In this document: positions 35,380-44,607 of the stretch, piece by piece
Position numbering within the stretch: the first letter of the stretch is position 1
Layout: every line of letters begins with the position of its first letter
From: Sphingomonas sp. PAMC 26621
GTDB taxonomy: Bacteria; Pseudomonadota; Alphaproteobacteria; Sphingomonadales; Sphingomonadaceae
NCBI RefSeq assembly: GCF_000251145.1
Contig: NZ_AIDW01000037.1
Location: 124,001 to 188,000, forward strand
Reading direction: 5' to 3'
DNA: 64,000 nucleotides
The notes under the pieces: generated by a model
Told to the model about the DNA's origin: nothing
The model's input: the letters and a program-made list of their open reading frames with translations, nothing else
The model's database searches: none
Translations under genes and position numbers: made by a program

Positions 35380-35757
35380 CGTTCGGCCGGAGCCGGGCAG
35401 CTAATTAGGATCGCTGGACGCTTCGCGCTGACCATCTAATTTGGGAACAGGACGAACCTATTGCCGCAACACACCTTGCGGCAGGTTGATAGGGACACCG
35501 CACGTCTTGATGGCCGATCCGCGGAAAGCGCGCTTCTCTGCACCTATGATTGGTGCATCCGCACTAAAAGCGATGGGCACTCAGATCATTGGGAAATTCC
35601 GATGCCACGCTGATATCGTGATTTCTCCGATGACTTGCATTTGCACATTTGTCCCTTCCCGTCAGACGGCGTCACCTTCGCCCCTTAGAATTTCATTGCG
35701 ATGGGAGCTTATTGCGCTTCATACTTTCGTATTGGATACGCTGGGGGGCGAGCGCAG
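35380..35757. other. Intergenic region upstream of the giant helicase gene
   Basis: No credible gene. It holds a hairpin TGCCGCAA/TTGCGGCA (35462-35483, a possible terminator for the MBOAT transcript) and a GCACC/GGTGC hairpin near 35540. A segment at 35576-35610 resembles 41777-41811 beyond the helicase gene. Base composition is lower in GC than the flanks. Confidence 0.5.
35576..35610. repeat. Diverged repeat flanking the helicase gene (left)
   Basis: GGCACTCAGATCATTGGGAA and what follows align without gaps to GGCACCGAGAACGTTGAGAA at 41777, with roughly 22 of 30 bases the same. The pair brackets the Hhe-like gene. Confidence 0.35.
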
Positions 35758-38700
35758 ATGACTTGGGCTATAGAGGCTGCAGTGGCGGCCAAAATCGGCT
35801 TCGCTACCCATCAAAATGCGATTCCGATGATACACGAATTGAGTGTTTCGGCTCCCGCAGACGTCGGCGCGAATCATCTGAAATTGTCGCTGATGGCGGA
35901 CCCCCAGTTCGTGCAAAGCAAGACGTGGCGAATCGACGCAATGATGCCCGGCGACGTTCTGCGGATCGCGGACCGCGATATCAGGCTCAATGCGACTTTG
36001 CTGAATGAGCTCACCGAAAGCCTTGTCGGGTCGCTCACGCTCACGCTGACCGACAGCGTCGGTGCGATTCTCGCCGAGGTGCTGCATCCTGTGGAACTGC
36101 TGGCGCATAATCAGTGGGGCGGCATGGGTTCGATGGCCGAGCTTTTGCCCGCGTTCGTCATGCCGAACGATCCCGCCATAGACCGCGTGCTGAAGGGTGC
36201 TTCGGACGTGCTGCGCAGCGCTGGAAAACCCGATGGCATCGACGGGTATCAGTCGGGCAAGCGCGAGCGGGTCTGGGAACTTGCGTCCGCAATCTGGTCG
36301 GCGGTGTCGGGCCTGCGGATCTCCTACGCCCTTCCACCCGCGAGCTTTGGACGAACCGGCCAGAAAGTCCGCACGCCGTCGCAAATCCTGGACGGACGGC
36401 TGGCCACCTGCCTCGACACCGCCTTGCTGTTCGCGGCGGCGTTGGAGCAGGCCAGTCTCAATCCGCTTCTGATCCTCACCGAAGGCCATGCCTTCGTCGG
36501 CGTCTGGTTGCAGCCGATCGAGTTTGCCGCACTGGTGACCGAGGAGGCCGCCGCCCTCCGACGGCGCTTCGATGTCGACGATCTCGTCGTGTTCGAGACG
36601 ACCTTGGCAACCCAGAGCACGCCAGCCAGCTTCAGCCAAGCCATGGCCGCCGCCCGACGCCAGATCGCCGAAGAAGCGGACCCGCGTTTCCAGATGGTGG
36701 TCGATGTCCGACGTGCGCGCATGCAGAAAATCCGCCCGCTCGGGGTCACAGTCGCGAATCACCCAGCCGGTCCCGACACCGCTATGGTGGTAGAGGGCCT
36801 GGAAGCGGCCCCCGCCCTGCCAGCGTTCGACGTCGAGGGGACGGAGGCAGCACCGACTGCAGCCGGGCGGATCCTCCAGTGGCAACGCAAGTTGCTGAAC
36901 CTGACGACGAGCAACAATCTGCTGAACCTGCGGGATGGCAAGAGCGTCATCCGGCTGCTCTGCCCCGATCCGGGGGCGCTCGAAGATTTGCTCGCCGATG
37001 GGCGCAAGGTCCGGATCGTACCGATGCCCGATCTCGATGTCGGTGGCCGTGACGAGAAACTCTACGAGCAGCAGACGCAGACCAGCTTGCGTCTCGAAGT
37101 GGCCGCCCAGGCGATTGCACGCGGTGAGGCCCTGTCGCTTCTTCCCAAGGGCATGCTCGATGCCGCGCTGGTCGAACTCTACCGCAAGGCCCGTACCGAC
37201 CTTGAGGAAGGCGGCTCCAACACGCTCTACCTCGCCCTCGGTTTCCTAAAATGGAAGAAAACTGCGTCCGAGGAAAAGGTCTACCGTGCCCCGCTGATCC
37301 TTTTGCCGATCAGGCTCGAACGCAAGAGCGCGCTTTCGGGTATGGCCATGCTGGCGCACGAAGACGAGCCCCGCTTCAACCTGACCTTGCTGGAACTGCT
37401 CCGTCAGGATTTCGAGCTCACTATTCCGGGCCTCGACGGCGATCTGCCAAAGGACAAAAGCGGCATCGACGTTGCGGGCATATGGCGAACCGTGCGGACT
37501 GCCGTGCGGGACATGGTCGGTTTCGAAGTCGTACCGGAGATCGCGCTCGGCACCTTCTCCTTCGCCAAATATCTGATGTGGAAGGATCTGGTGGACCGCG
37601 CAGATCGTCTGCGCGAAAGCCCGCTGGTCCGCCATTTGATTGATCGCGATGGGTCGGTCCAGATCGACAAGGGTGGGTTTCCCCGGCCCGAGGAAATGGA
37701 CGCGAAAGTTGACCCCGCGGCGCTTTTCACCCCGCTGCCAGCGGACAGTTCGCAATTAGTGGCGGTCGTGGCCTCCGCCGAGCAGCGCGATTTCGTCCTC
37801 GACGGGCCGCCGGGGACCGGCAAGTCGCAGACCATCGCGAACATGATCGCCCACAACCTCGCGCTCGGACGCCGCGTGTTGTTCGTGGCCGAAAAACGTG
37901 CGGCGCTGGAAGTCGTGCAACGCCGTCTTGCGGACAAGGGGCTCGGCCCCTTTTGCCTGGAGCTGCACTCGGCCAAGGCGACCAAATCGGCCGTGCTCAA
38001 GCAACTCGATAGCGCCTGGACCGCGCGCGATGCGCTCAGCCAGGAAGATTGGGATCGCGAAGCGGCAGAGACTCGCCGCGCGCGAGACGAACTCAACGAC
38101 GTGGTCGCGCTGCTGCATCGACGCGAACCCAACGGTCTTACGATTCACCGGGCGATCGGCCGCACCGTGCGCGATGCCGGAAGCACCACGCCGAAATTCG
38201 CCTTGCAACCTTCGGTGGTGCATTCGGCCGACGATATCGCCCGCTTCCGCGACATCGCCCGGCGCATCGGGATCGCGCGCAAGGCCGTGGAGGATCTTCC
38301 CGCCGATCTCGATGGGGTGGCGTGCTCGGATTGGTCGAACGGCTGGCAGGAGGAGCTTGCCGCTGTTGCTGGCGACGTGCCGAGTACGATCGACGCCGTC
38401 GAGGCGGCGCGCGACGGCATCGCAGTCGCGGTGCGACTGCCGCTTTTCGGTGCCGAACGCCGTCGGCTTGGCGCCTTACTCGCCTTCACCGACCTGTGTG
38501 TGTCGATGCACGGCCACGACCTCCGCTTCGCCTTTGCGCCCGATATGGTGGACCACGTCCGGGCGGCGCGGGATGGGCTGGCGGTGATAACGCGCTATCG
38601 CGAGCAGGAGCGTGCCCTGAGCGCGGCCTACGCGCCGGAGGCGGCACGCCACATCGATATCGACGCGATGCGCGCCGCCTGGAAGACGGCGTCGGGCAAG

Positions 38701-41616
38701 TTTTGGTTTCTTGCGACACTGGCAAAGCGGAAGGTTACGCGCAGCCTCGCGCTGGCGGGCGAAGCATCCGGCTTGGTCGATGTCGAAACAGACCTGCCAC
38801 GTCTTGCTGCGATGCGCGACTTGCTGACGCAGATCGACACCCTCGCACTCCTGGCATCAGGTATTCCCGGCTGGGCAGGACTGGCCAGCGATCCGGATCG
38901 GATCGAGCAGACCATCGCGCGTGCCGAACGCTTGCGGGTGGCGATCGCCAGCGAAGCAGAAGGTCCGGAGTCTCTCGCAGCATTACGCGTCGCGACGTCG
39001 ACCTTGGTGGTGGATGCCAATGACATGCTTGCCGCAGACGGTGCGGTTGCGATTGCCACCGGCCGGCTCCGCCAGGCCCTTGAAACCCTCGATACCTTGC
39101 TGACGCGCTTCGACGCGCTGTCCGGCGCGGCACCGGGCGCGAGCTTTGACGATCACAGAACCCGCGCGCACGCCATTGTGTTGCATGCACGCCGACTGCG
39201 AGATTGGGCGAATTGGCGGCGGGTCCGTGACGAAGCCATTCAGGCCGGACTGGTGCCGCTTGTCGAGGCGATCGAGCGCGGGGCCGTTGCCTCCGAACGC
39301 GCGGTGGAAACGTTCGAAACGGCCTATGCGCGGTGGTTCGCCTTTACGCGAATCGATCAGGAGCCTTTGCTCACCCGATTCATGGCGGGCGAGCAGGATG
39401 ACCGCATCGCACGCTTCCGCGAACTCGACGACCGAATGAGCAACCTGTCTTCCCGATATATTCGCGCCAAGCTCTGCGGCTTGATCCCTGATAAGAGCGA
39501 AGTCGGCAAAAAGGACGGCTACGGTACGCTGAAATACCAGCTCCAGTTGCAGCGCCCCAGCATGCCGATCCGCAAACTCGCTGCGGAAATGGGGGATGCC
39601 TTTACCAGGCTCGCCCCCTGTATGCTGATGAGTCCCCTGTCGATCGCGCAATATTTGCCGACCGATCAGGCAATGTTCGATCTGGTGATATTCGACGAGG
39701 CATCACAGATCACGCCTTGGGATGCGATCGGCGCAATGGCGCGCGGCAGACAGGTCATTATCGCAGGCGATCCACGCCAAATGCCGCCGAGTAACAATTT
39801 CGAACGGAGCGCGGGCACCGCAACCATCGACGATGATACCGATCAGGACATGCCGAGCATCCTGGACGAGTGTATCGCCGCAGGGGTACCGCAACACAGT
39901 CTCGACTGGCACTACCGAAGCCGTCACGAGAGCCTGATCGCCTTCTCGAACACGCGATATTACCAAGGCAAGCTCGTCACCTTCCCTGCGCCCGAGACGC
40001 GGCCAAGCGCGGTTACATGGCAGCGCGTTCCCGGCGTCTACACCGCCGGTGCGCGCACCAATCCGATCGAAGCTCAGGCAATCGTCGACGAAGCGGTGCT
40101 ACGGCTGCGCGATCCTGGCTTCGTCGACGAAAAAGGGTCCCCGCTCACGCTGGGCATCATCACGATGAACGCCGAGCAGATGCGGCTGGTCGAGGACCTG
40201 CTCGACAAGGCGCAGCGCGCTCACCCCGAGATCGTGCCCCATTTCGATCAGGAGCGACGGGAACCGGTGTGCATCCGCAACCTGGAGACCGTGCAGGGCG
40301 ACGAGCGCGACGTCATTCTCCTGGGCGTCAACTTCGGCCCGACGGAACCGGCCGGCAAGACGATGTCGATGTCGTTCGGCAAGCTCAATCCCAGCGGCGG
40401 CTGGCGGCGGCTCAACGTCGCGGCAACACGTGCGCGGCGCGAAATGAAGATCTTCACGTCCTTTGACCCCGGCATGATCGACCTGACCCGCACGTCGTCC
40501 GAGGGCGTCCGCGACCTCAAGGCCTTCATCGAATTCGCCGACCGTGGCCCCCGCGCGCTGGCGGAAGCGAACAAGGGATCGTTGGGCGGGGCGGACTCAC
40601 CCTTCGAAGAGGCGGTGACGATGGCGCTGCGCCGTCGGGGCTGGACGGTCGTGCCGCAGGTCGGCGTCTCCAAATTCCGTATTGATCTGGGCATCGTCCA
40701 CCCCGACCGGCCGGGGGATTACCTTGTTGGTGTGGAATGCGACGGCGCCGCCTACCACAGCGCCGCCACCGCGCGCGACCGCGACAAGGTGCGGGCCGCC
40801 ATCCTCGAAAGTCTCGGCTGGAGTCTCCTGCGCATCTGGTCCACCGACTGGTGGATCGACAAGGACCGGGCCGCCGACCGGCTGCACGACCAGATCGAAG
40901 CATTGCTAGCGGCCGATCGCACCGCCGTAGCCGCCCGCAAACCTGCCGCCGTCGAAGCAGTCCGGGTCACGCCGCCAATCGCCGAACCCGATCCAGTCGT
41001 AGTGTCTTCCGAAGAAGGTGGTATTCCGGCCGAACCCGTCGTCGCGACGGAGATGGCCGCACCACAAAGCACACAAACATCAGCGCGAGAAGACAGCTAC
41101 GCCCGCCGTGTCGAACCCGAGCAGGCTACGATCCTGGTCGCTGACGACGATGGCCTCTATCGAGCGACGGATTTCGCGGTGCTGGCGCCGACCATCGATG
41201 CCGAACGCTTCTACGATCCTTCCTACGATACGGCGCTACGGTCCCTCATCGGCCATGCGCTGTCCGTGGAAGCGCCAATTGCCGAGGGGCTGCTTGTCCA
41301 GCGGATTGCTAGAGCACACGGCTTCCAACGCACCGGGAGGATTATCCGCGATCGCGTGATGGCGATCGTGGAGCAATCGCACGTGGTCGAAGAAGAGGCT
41401 GGTGGAGGCCGCTTCATATGGGCGGACGGTGTTTCGCAATCTGGCTGGCATCTGGCGCGGTACCCGGCGCGCAGCGAGGACGTGCGTGAGATCGAGGACA
41501 TCGCCCTTGCTGAACTGCATATCGCTCGCCTGAACAAAAATACCGCTGAAGTCGCCCGAGCCTTCGGCGTGCGGCGTCTTTCGGCAGTTGCAAAGGCGAG
41601 GATAGAAGCCGCTTGA
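35758..41616 (+). CDS. DUF4011-helicase-Vsr-DUF3320 giant protein (Hhe-type antiviral defence)
   Basis: 1952 residues. In order: a beta-rich N-terminus; a transglutaminase-like segment (TCLDTALLFAAALEQ and EGHAFVGVW, possible Cys-His pair); DUF4011 (RKLLNLTTSNNLLNLRDG); an SF1 helicase with Walker A GPPGTGKSQ near 683 and Walker B IFDEASQITPWD near 1313; then QGDERDVILL and VAATRARREM. A Vsr/DUF559-like nuclease follows near 1620-1700 (SKFRIDLGIVHP, VECDGAAYHSAATARDRDK), then a C-terminal DUF3320. This single-gene architecture matches the anti-phage system named Hhe. It probably recognises and cuts foreign DNA. The start at 35758 is chosen by homology-like content. An in-frame ATG lies at 35701. 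Confidence 0.9.
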   Translation: MTWAIEAAVAAKIGFATHQNAIPMIHELSVSAPADVGANHLKLSLMADPQFVQSKTWRIDAMMPGDVLRIADRDIRLNATLLNELTESLVGSLTLTLTDSVGAILAEVLHPVELLAHNQWGGMGSMAELLPAFVMPNDPAIDRVLKGASDVLRSAGKPDGIDGYQSGKRERVWELASAIWSAVSGLRISYALPPASFGRTGQKVRTPSQILDGRLATCLDTALLFAAALEQASLNPLLILTEGHAFVGVWLQPIEFAALVTEEAAALRRRFDVDDLVVFETTLATQSTPASFSQAMAAARRQIAEEADPRFQMVVDVRRARMQKIRPLGVTVANHPAGPDTAMVVEGLEAAPALPAFDVEGTEAAPTAAGRILQWQRKLLNLTTSNNLLNLRDGKSVIRLLCPDPGALEDLLADGRKVRIVPMPDLDVGGRDEKLYEQQTQTSLRLEVAAQAIARGEALSLLPKGMLDAALVELYRKARTDLEEGGSNTLYLALGFLKWKKTASEEKVYRAPLILLPIRLERKSALSGMAMLAHEDEPRFNLTLLELLRQDFELTIPGLDGDLPKDKSGIDVAGIWRTVRTAVRDMVGFEVVPEIALGTFSFAKYLMWKDLVDRADRLRESPLVRHLIDRDGSVQIDKGGFPRPEEMDAKVDPAALFTPLPADSSQLVAVVASAEQRDFVLDGPPGTGKSQTIANMIAHNLALGRRVLFVAEKRAALEVVQRRLADKGLGPFCLELHSAKATKSAVLKQLDSAWTARDALSQEDWDREAAETRRARDELNDVVALLHRREPNGLTIHRAIGRTVRDAGSTTPKFALQPSVVHSADDIARFRDIARRIGIARKAVEDLPADLDGVACSDWSNGWQEELAAVAGDVPSTIDAVEAARDGIAVAVRLPLFGAERRRLGALLAFTDLCVSMHGHDLRFAFAPDMVDHVRAARDGLAVITRYREQERALSAAYAPEAARHIDIDAMRAAWKTASGKFWFLATLAKRKVTRSLALAGEASGLVDVETDLPRLAAMRDLLTQIDTLALLASGIPGWAGLASDPDRIEQTIARAERLRVAIASEAEGPESLAALRVATSTLVVDANDMLAADGAVAIATGRLRQALETLDTLLTRFDALSGAAPGASFDDHRTRAHAIVLHARRLRDWANWRRVRDEAIQAGLVPLVEAIERGAVASERAVETFETAYARWFAFTRIDQEPLLTRFMAGEQDDRIARFRELDDRMSNLSSRYIRAKLCGLIPDKSEVGKKDGYGTLKYQLQLQRPSMPIRKLAAEMGDAFTRLAPCMLMSPLSIAQYLPTDQAMFDLVIFDEASQITPWDAIGAMARGRQVIIAGDPRQMPPSNNFERSAGTATIDDDTDQDMPSILDECIAAGVPQHSLDWHYRSRHESLIAFSNTRYYQGKLVTFPAPETRPSAVTWQRVPGVYTAGARTNPIEAQAIVDEAVLRLRDPGFVDEKGSPLTLGIITMNAEQMRLVEDLLDKAQRAHPEIVPHFDQERREPVCIRNLETVQGDERDVILLGVNFGPTEPAGKTMSMSFGKLNPSGGWRRLNVAATRARREMKIFTSFDPGMIDLTRTSSEGVRDLKAFIEFADRGPRALAEANKGSLGGADSPFEEAVTMALRRRGWTVVPQVGVSKFRIDLGIVHPDRPGDYLVGVECDGAAYHSAATARDRDKVRAAILESLGWSLLRIWSTDWWIDKDRAADRLHDQIEALLAADRTAVAARKPAAVEAVRVTPPIAEPDPVVVSSEEGGIPAEPVVATEMAAPQSTQTSAREDSYARRVEPEQATILVADDDGLYRATDFAVLAPTIDAERFYDPSYDTALRSLIGHALSVEAPIAEGLLVQRIARAHGFQRTGRIIRDRVMAIVEQSHVVEEEAGGGRFIWADGVSQSGWHLARYPARSEDVREIEDIALAELHIARLNKNTAEVARAFGVRRLSAVAKARIEAA

Positions 41617-41883
41617 CGCGGCGGTGCCCGAAAAAACGAGCATAGGGCGAACATGCCGCCAGTCGCCGGGCGGAGAGGACCGCGTGCCTTGGGCAGGATA
41701 TCAACTTCTAGGGAATTCGCAGTGACCGAAGCGTTCCTGATGGGACGATTGCGCTGCATCCGGCATGATAATGTTAGGCACCGAGAACGTTGAGAAATTT
41801 CGGTGCCGCTTGCAGGATCAATGGCTGCGCATGAGACGGATCGTTTGCAAACGCAAAGGGCGCGGTTTTCCTGACGGCCTGCT
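41617..41883. other. Intergenic region after the helicase gene
   Basis: No gene seen. It contains the right-hand diverged repeat, whose ends GGCACCGA and TTCGGTGCC also pair as an 8-bp hairpin (41777-41807), probably serving as a terminator. Confidence 0.45.
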
Positions 41884-42264
41884 TCACCGGCGCGTTATCG
41901 ATTTCTTGGCAAGGGATACCGTTTCGACCCGCATACCCTCAGCCTCCATCGCGCCCTTACGACTGACGAGGATAAGCGCAGCCGTCTCGCGGTCGGCGGA
42001 CAGAACACCGAACATCCAACCGTCCTTGCTCTCCTGCACGGATGTTATCCTGTGGGTGCAGACGCCTGTGCGGAAACCCACGCCCCTGCCACACAGGTCC
42101 CGCGCATAATCAAGCGCATAGCTTGCTGCGGTGGGTTGGTCGATAAACGGCGTCCATTGGTCATCGAGCCAAAAGAGAAAGAAGCCGACAGCCACGCCCA
42201 GGCCGAACGCGATGCTGCAGGACAAGGCGCACCCGCCACGGCGAAAGATCTCCTGACTGCTCAA
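41884..42264 (-). CDS. Small membrane-anchored protein of unknown function
   Basis: A 126-residue protein with one N-terminal transmembrane helix (about 13-34, ALSCSIAFGLGVAVGFFLFW) and a small soluble domain with the segments FIDQPTAASYALDYARDLCG and MFGVLSADRETAALILVSRK. I recognise no family. The TTG start overlaps the stop of the upstream small gene. A degraded paralogue exists at 28197-28596 on the same strand, which supports this as a real gene. Confidence 0.65.
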   Translation of the reverse strand: MSSQEIFRRGGCALSCSIAFGLGVAVGFFLFWLDDQWTPFIDQPTAASYALDYARDLCGRGVGFRTGVCTHRITSVQESKDGWMFGVLSADRETAALILVSRKGAMEAEGMRVETVSLAKKSITRR

Positions 42265-42521
42265 CGACGCCTGCGCGCGCTGAACGGCTTGGATCCGATC
42301 ATGTGAACGGTAAAAGGCTTGCCAGAGATTTGACGCCCAATTTTGGTCGAGGCGTCCGTTAGGCGAGATCGTCCCTCGCTCTTATTGAAAACGTAAATGG
42401 TCGCGAACTTCGCATTGCCCGCAAGATACAAGATCAGCATGAACGCAATGCTGGCGATGATCACCGGCATCGTCGCGAGGCTATCGGTCAGGTTCTCATC
42501 GCCGACAAAGCGTTCCTGCAT
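42261..42521 (-). CDS. Small single-helix membrane protein
   Basis: An 86-residue protein with one transmembrane helix (about 18-38, MPVIIASIAFMLILYLAG) and a basic C-terminal tail. No family is recognised. It overlaps the following gene by four bases, so the pair is probably an operon. A GTG six codons upstream is an alternative start. Confidence 0.5.
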   Translation of the reverse strand: MQERFVGDENLTDSLATMPVIIASIAFMLILYLAGNAKFATIYVFNKSEGRSRLTDASTKIGRQISGKPFTVHMIGSKPFSARRRR

Positions 42522-42647
42522 GCTCGCCCCCGAGCCCACAATCGTTAGAACATAACGGGAGCGTGGTTAAATACCAATGCTCACACTTGGGGAACGCACA
42601 ACGAATTTTCGGGAAATCGTAGCCAGTCATTCCGGTAGAACCGAAAA

Positions 42648-42724
<77 letters not shown>

Positions 42725-42779
42725 CTGACTGCTCGCCTAGCAAAGCCCGCGCGCCGACGCCAGCCCAAACGCGCGCGAT

Positions 42780-43145
42780 TCAGCGTGCCAGCGTCACCGG
42801 CTGGAACTGCCCGAGCCCGCAGCTCGCGCCCGGGGTCAGATACGGCGCCTGGTACAGCACCGTGATGATGTCGGTCGAACACAATTGGCTGAGGCTGGTG
42901 GCATAGCTGAAGCGCTGCTCGAACCCGAGGCTCGGGCAGGAGGACGGCAGCGTGTTGCGATAGACCTTGCGGCCGCTCATGATGAAATCGATCGTCCGGT
43001 CGTCGCGCACGCGGGTTTCGCGGATCTGGATCAGCGGTACGCACGACACCGATTCCCCGTCGGGCGTGGCGACCGGGATCTGCTCGCGCGCGGCGGCGGC
43101 GGTGGTGGCGGACAGCAGCGCGACGGCGGCGAGGATCAGGCGCAT
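42780..43145 (-). CDS. Small secreted protein of unknown function
   Basis: A 121-residue protein with a signal peptide (MRLILAAVALLSATTAAAA) and several Cys residues in the mature part, suggesting disulfides. No family is recognised. GGGAGTGAG lies just before the ATG. It is separated from nth by five bases, so it is probably co-transcribed with dapB-nth. Confidence 0.75.
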   Translation of the reverse strand: MRLILAAVALLSATTAAAAREQIPVATPDGESVSCVPLIQIRETRVRDDRTIDFIMSGRKVYRNTLPSSCPSLGFEQRFSYATSLSQLCSTDIITVLYQAPYLTPGASCGLGQFQPVTLAR

Positions 43146-43150
43146 GCAAC

Positions 43151-43822
43151 TCACTCCCGTGCTGGACGCGGATCGGCGCGGGGCTTCGGCGCGGGCGTCT
43201 TGGGCTTGAACGCACAGAGATCGGCAACGCTGCATCGCCAGCATTCGGGGGTGCGCGCCTTGCAGACATAGCGCCCGTGGAGAATCAGCCAATGGTGCGC
43301 GTGGAGCCGGAACGGCTGCGGCGTCGCCTTGTCGAGCTTGAGCTCGACCGCGAGCGGGGTCTTGCCGCGCGCGAGGCCGGTGCGGTTGCCGACCCGGAAG
43401 ATATGCGTGTCGACCGCGAACGTCTCCGCACCGAACGCGACGTTGAGCACGACATTGGCGGTCTTGCGCCCGACCCCGGGAAGCTGTTCGAGCGCCGCAC
43501 GGTCGTTCGGCACCACGCCATCATGGTCGTCGATCAGCTTCTGCGACAAGGCGATCACGTTCTTCGCCTTGGTGTTGAACAGCCCGATCGTCTTGATATG
43601 CGTCTTGAGCGCCTCCACGCCGAGCGCGACCATCTGCTCGGGCGTCTTGACGTCCTCGAACAGCAGCCGCGTCGCCTTGTTGACCCCGACATCGGTCGAC
43701 TGCGCCGACAGGGCGACCGCGACGACGAGCTGGAACGGGTTGCCCGCCGCGAGCTCGGTCTCGGGGTGCGGGTTGTCGGCGGCGAGCCGCGCGTAAAACT
43801 CGACGACGTCGGCCTTATTCAA
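43151..43822 (-). CDS. nth: Endonuclease III (DNA glycosylase/AP lyase)
   Basis: Removes oxidised pyrimidines and nicks abasic sites. 223 residues. The helix-hairpin-helix has LPGVGRKTANVVLN with the catalytic Lys, followed by VDTHIFRV with the catalytic Asp. The C-terminal [4Fe-4S] pattern is C-x6-C-x2-C-x5-C (CKARTPECWRCSVADLC). The start is a TTG at 43822 overlapping the dapB stop. A longer frame upstream is the shadow of dapB. Confidence 0.96.
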   Translation of the reverse strand: MNKADVVEFYARLAADNPHPETELAAGNPFQLVVAVALSAQSTDVGVNKATRLLFEDVKTPEQMVALGVEALKTHIKTIGLFNTKAKNVIALSQKLIDDHDGVVPNDRAALEQLPGVGRKTANVVLNVAFGAETFAVDTHIFRVGNRTGLARGKTPLAVELKLDKATPQPFRLHAHHWLILHGRYVCKARTPECWRCSVADLCAFKPKTPAPKPRADPRPARE

Positions 43823-44547
43823 ACCCCCAGCACCTCTTCCATCCCGTAGCGCCCGACCGGCTTCCCCGCGAGCCACAACGCCGCGGTGATCGCGCCGCGC
43901 GCGAAGATCGCGCGATTCTCCGCGCGGTGGCCAAGCTCGATCCGCTCGCCCTCGCCCGCGAACACGACGAGATGGTCGCCCGCGACCGATCCGCCGCGCA
44001 GCGACGCAAAGCCGATCGTCCCTTCCGAGCGCGCGCCGACCAGCCCCGCGCGGTCCGCCACGCGCAGCTCGGCAAGCGGTGCGCCCCGCCCCGCCGCCGC
44101 CGCCTCGCCGAGCAGCAACGCGGTGCCCGAGGGCGCGTCGACCTTGTGGCGGTGGTGCATCTCGGCGATCTCGATATCCCATTCGGGGCCGAGCCGCGCC
44201 GCGGCCTCGCGCACCAGCTTCGCCAGCAGCGTCACGCCGAGCGAGACGTTGCCGGTCTGCAGCACCGCGATGTCGCTCGCCGCCGAATCGACCAGCGCGT
44301 GATGCGTCGGAGTGAGCCCGGTCGTCCCGATCAGGATCGGCGTGCCGGTCAGCCGCGCCGCCGCGAGGTTGCGCTCGAGCGCGGAGGGGGCGGAAAAGTC
44401 GATCAGCACGTCGGCGTCATGCGCCAGCGCCGCCGGATCGCCGCCCGCGTCGATTCCCCCGACGAGCGTCGCGCCAAGGTCGGGCACCGCCGCCGCGAGC
44501 GCCTGCCCCATGCGCCCCGCGCTCCCGATAATCCCGATCGCGGTCAT
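43819..44547 (-). CDS. dapB: 4-hydroxy-tetrahydrodipicolinate reductase
   Basis: The second committed step of lysine/diaminopimelate synthesis, NAD(P)H-dependent. 242 residues. The N-terminal nucleotide loop is IGIIGSAGRMGQALA. The catalytic segment is EMHHRHKVDAPSGTALLLGE (His-His and Lys), and GARSEGTIGFASLRGG follows. The ATG at 44547 is the natural start. It overlaps nth by four bases. Confidence 0.97.
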   Translation of the reverse strand: MTAIGIIGSAGRMGQALAAAVPDLGATLVGGIDAGGDPAALAHDADVLIDFSAPSALERNLAAARLTGTPILIGTTGLTPTHHALVDSAASDIAVLQTGNVSLGVTLLAKLVREAAARLGPEWDIEIAEMHHRHKVDAPSGTALLLGEAAAAGRGAPLAELRVADRAGLVGARSEGTIGFASLRGGSVAGDHLVVFAGEGERIELGHRAENRAIFARGAITAALWLAGKPVGRYGMEEVLGV

Positions 44548-44607
44548 CGCGCGTGCCTTTCGTAAATTCCTCTCCCGGGCCTCTAGAGCCTCGCGTACAA
44601 GGATACC

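Noticed and set aside
43823..44182. Possible N-terminal extension of endonuclease III (343-residue frame)
   Set aside because: The first 120 residues are the dapB gene read in another frame. Homology begins at the TTG overlapping the dapB stop.
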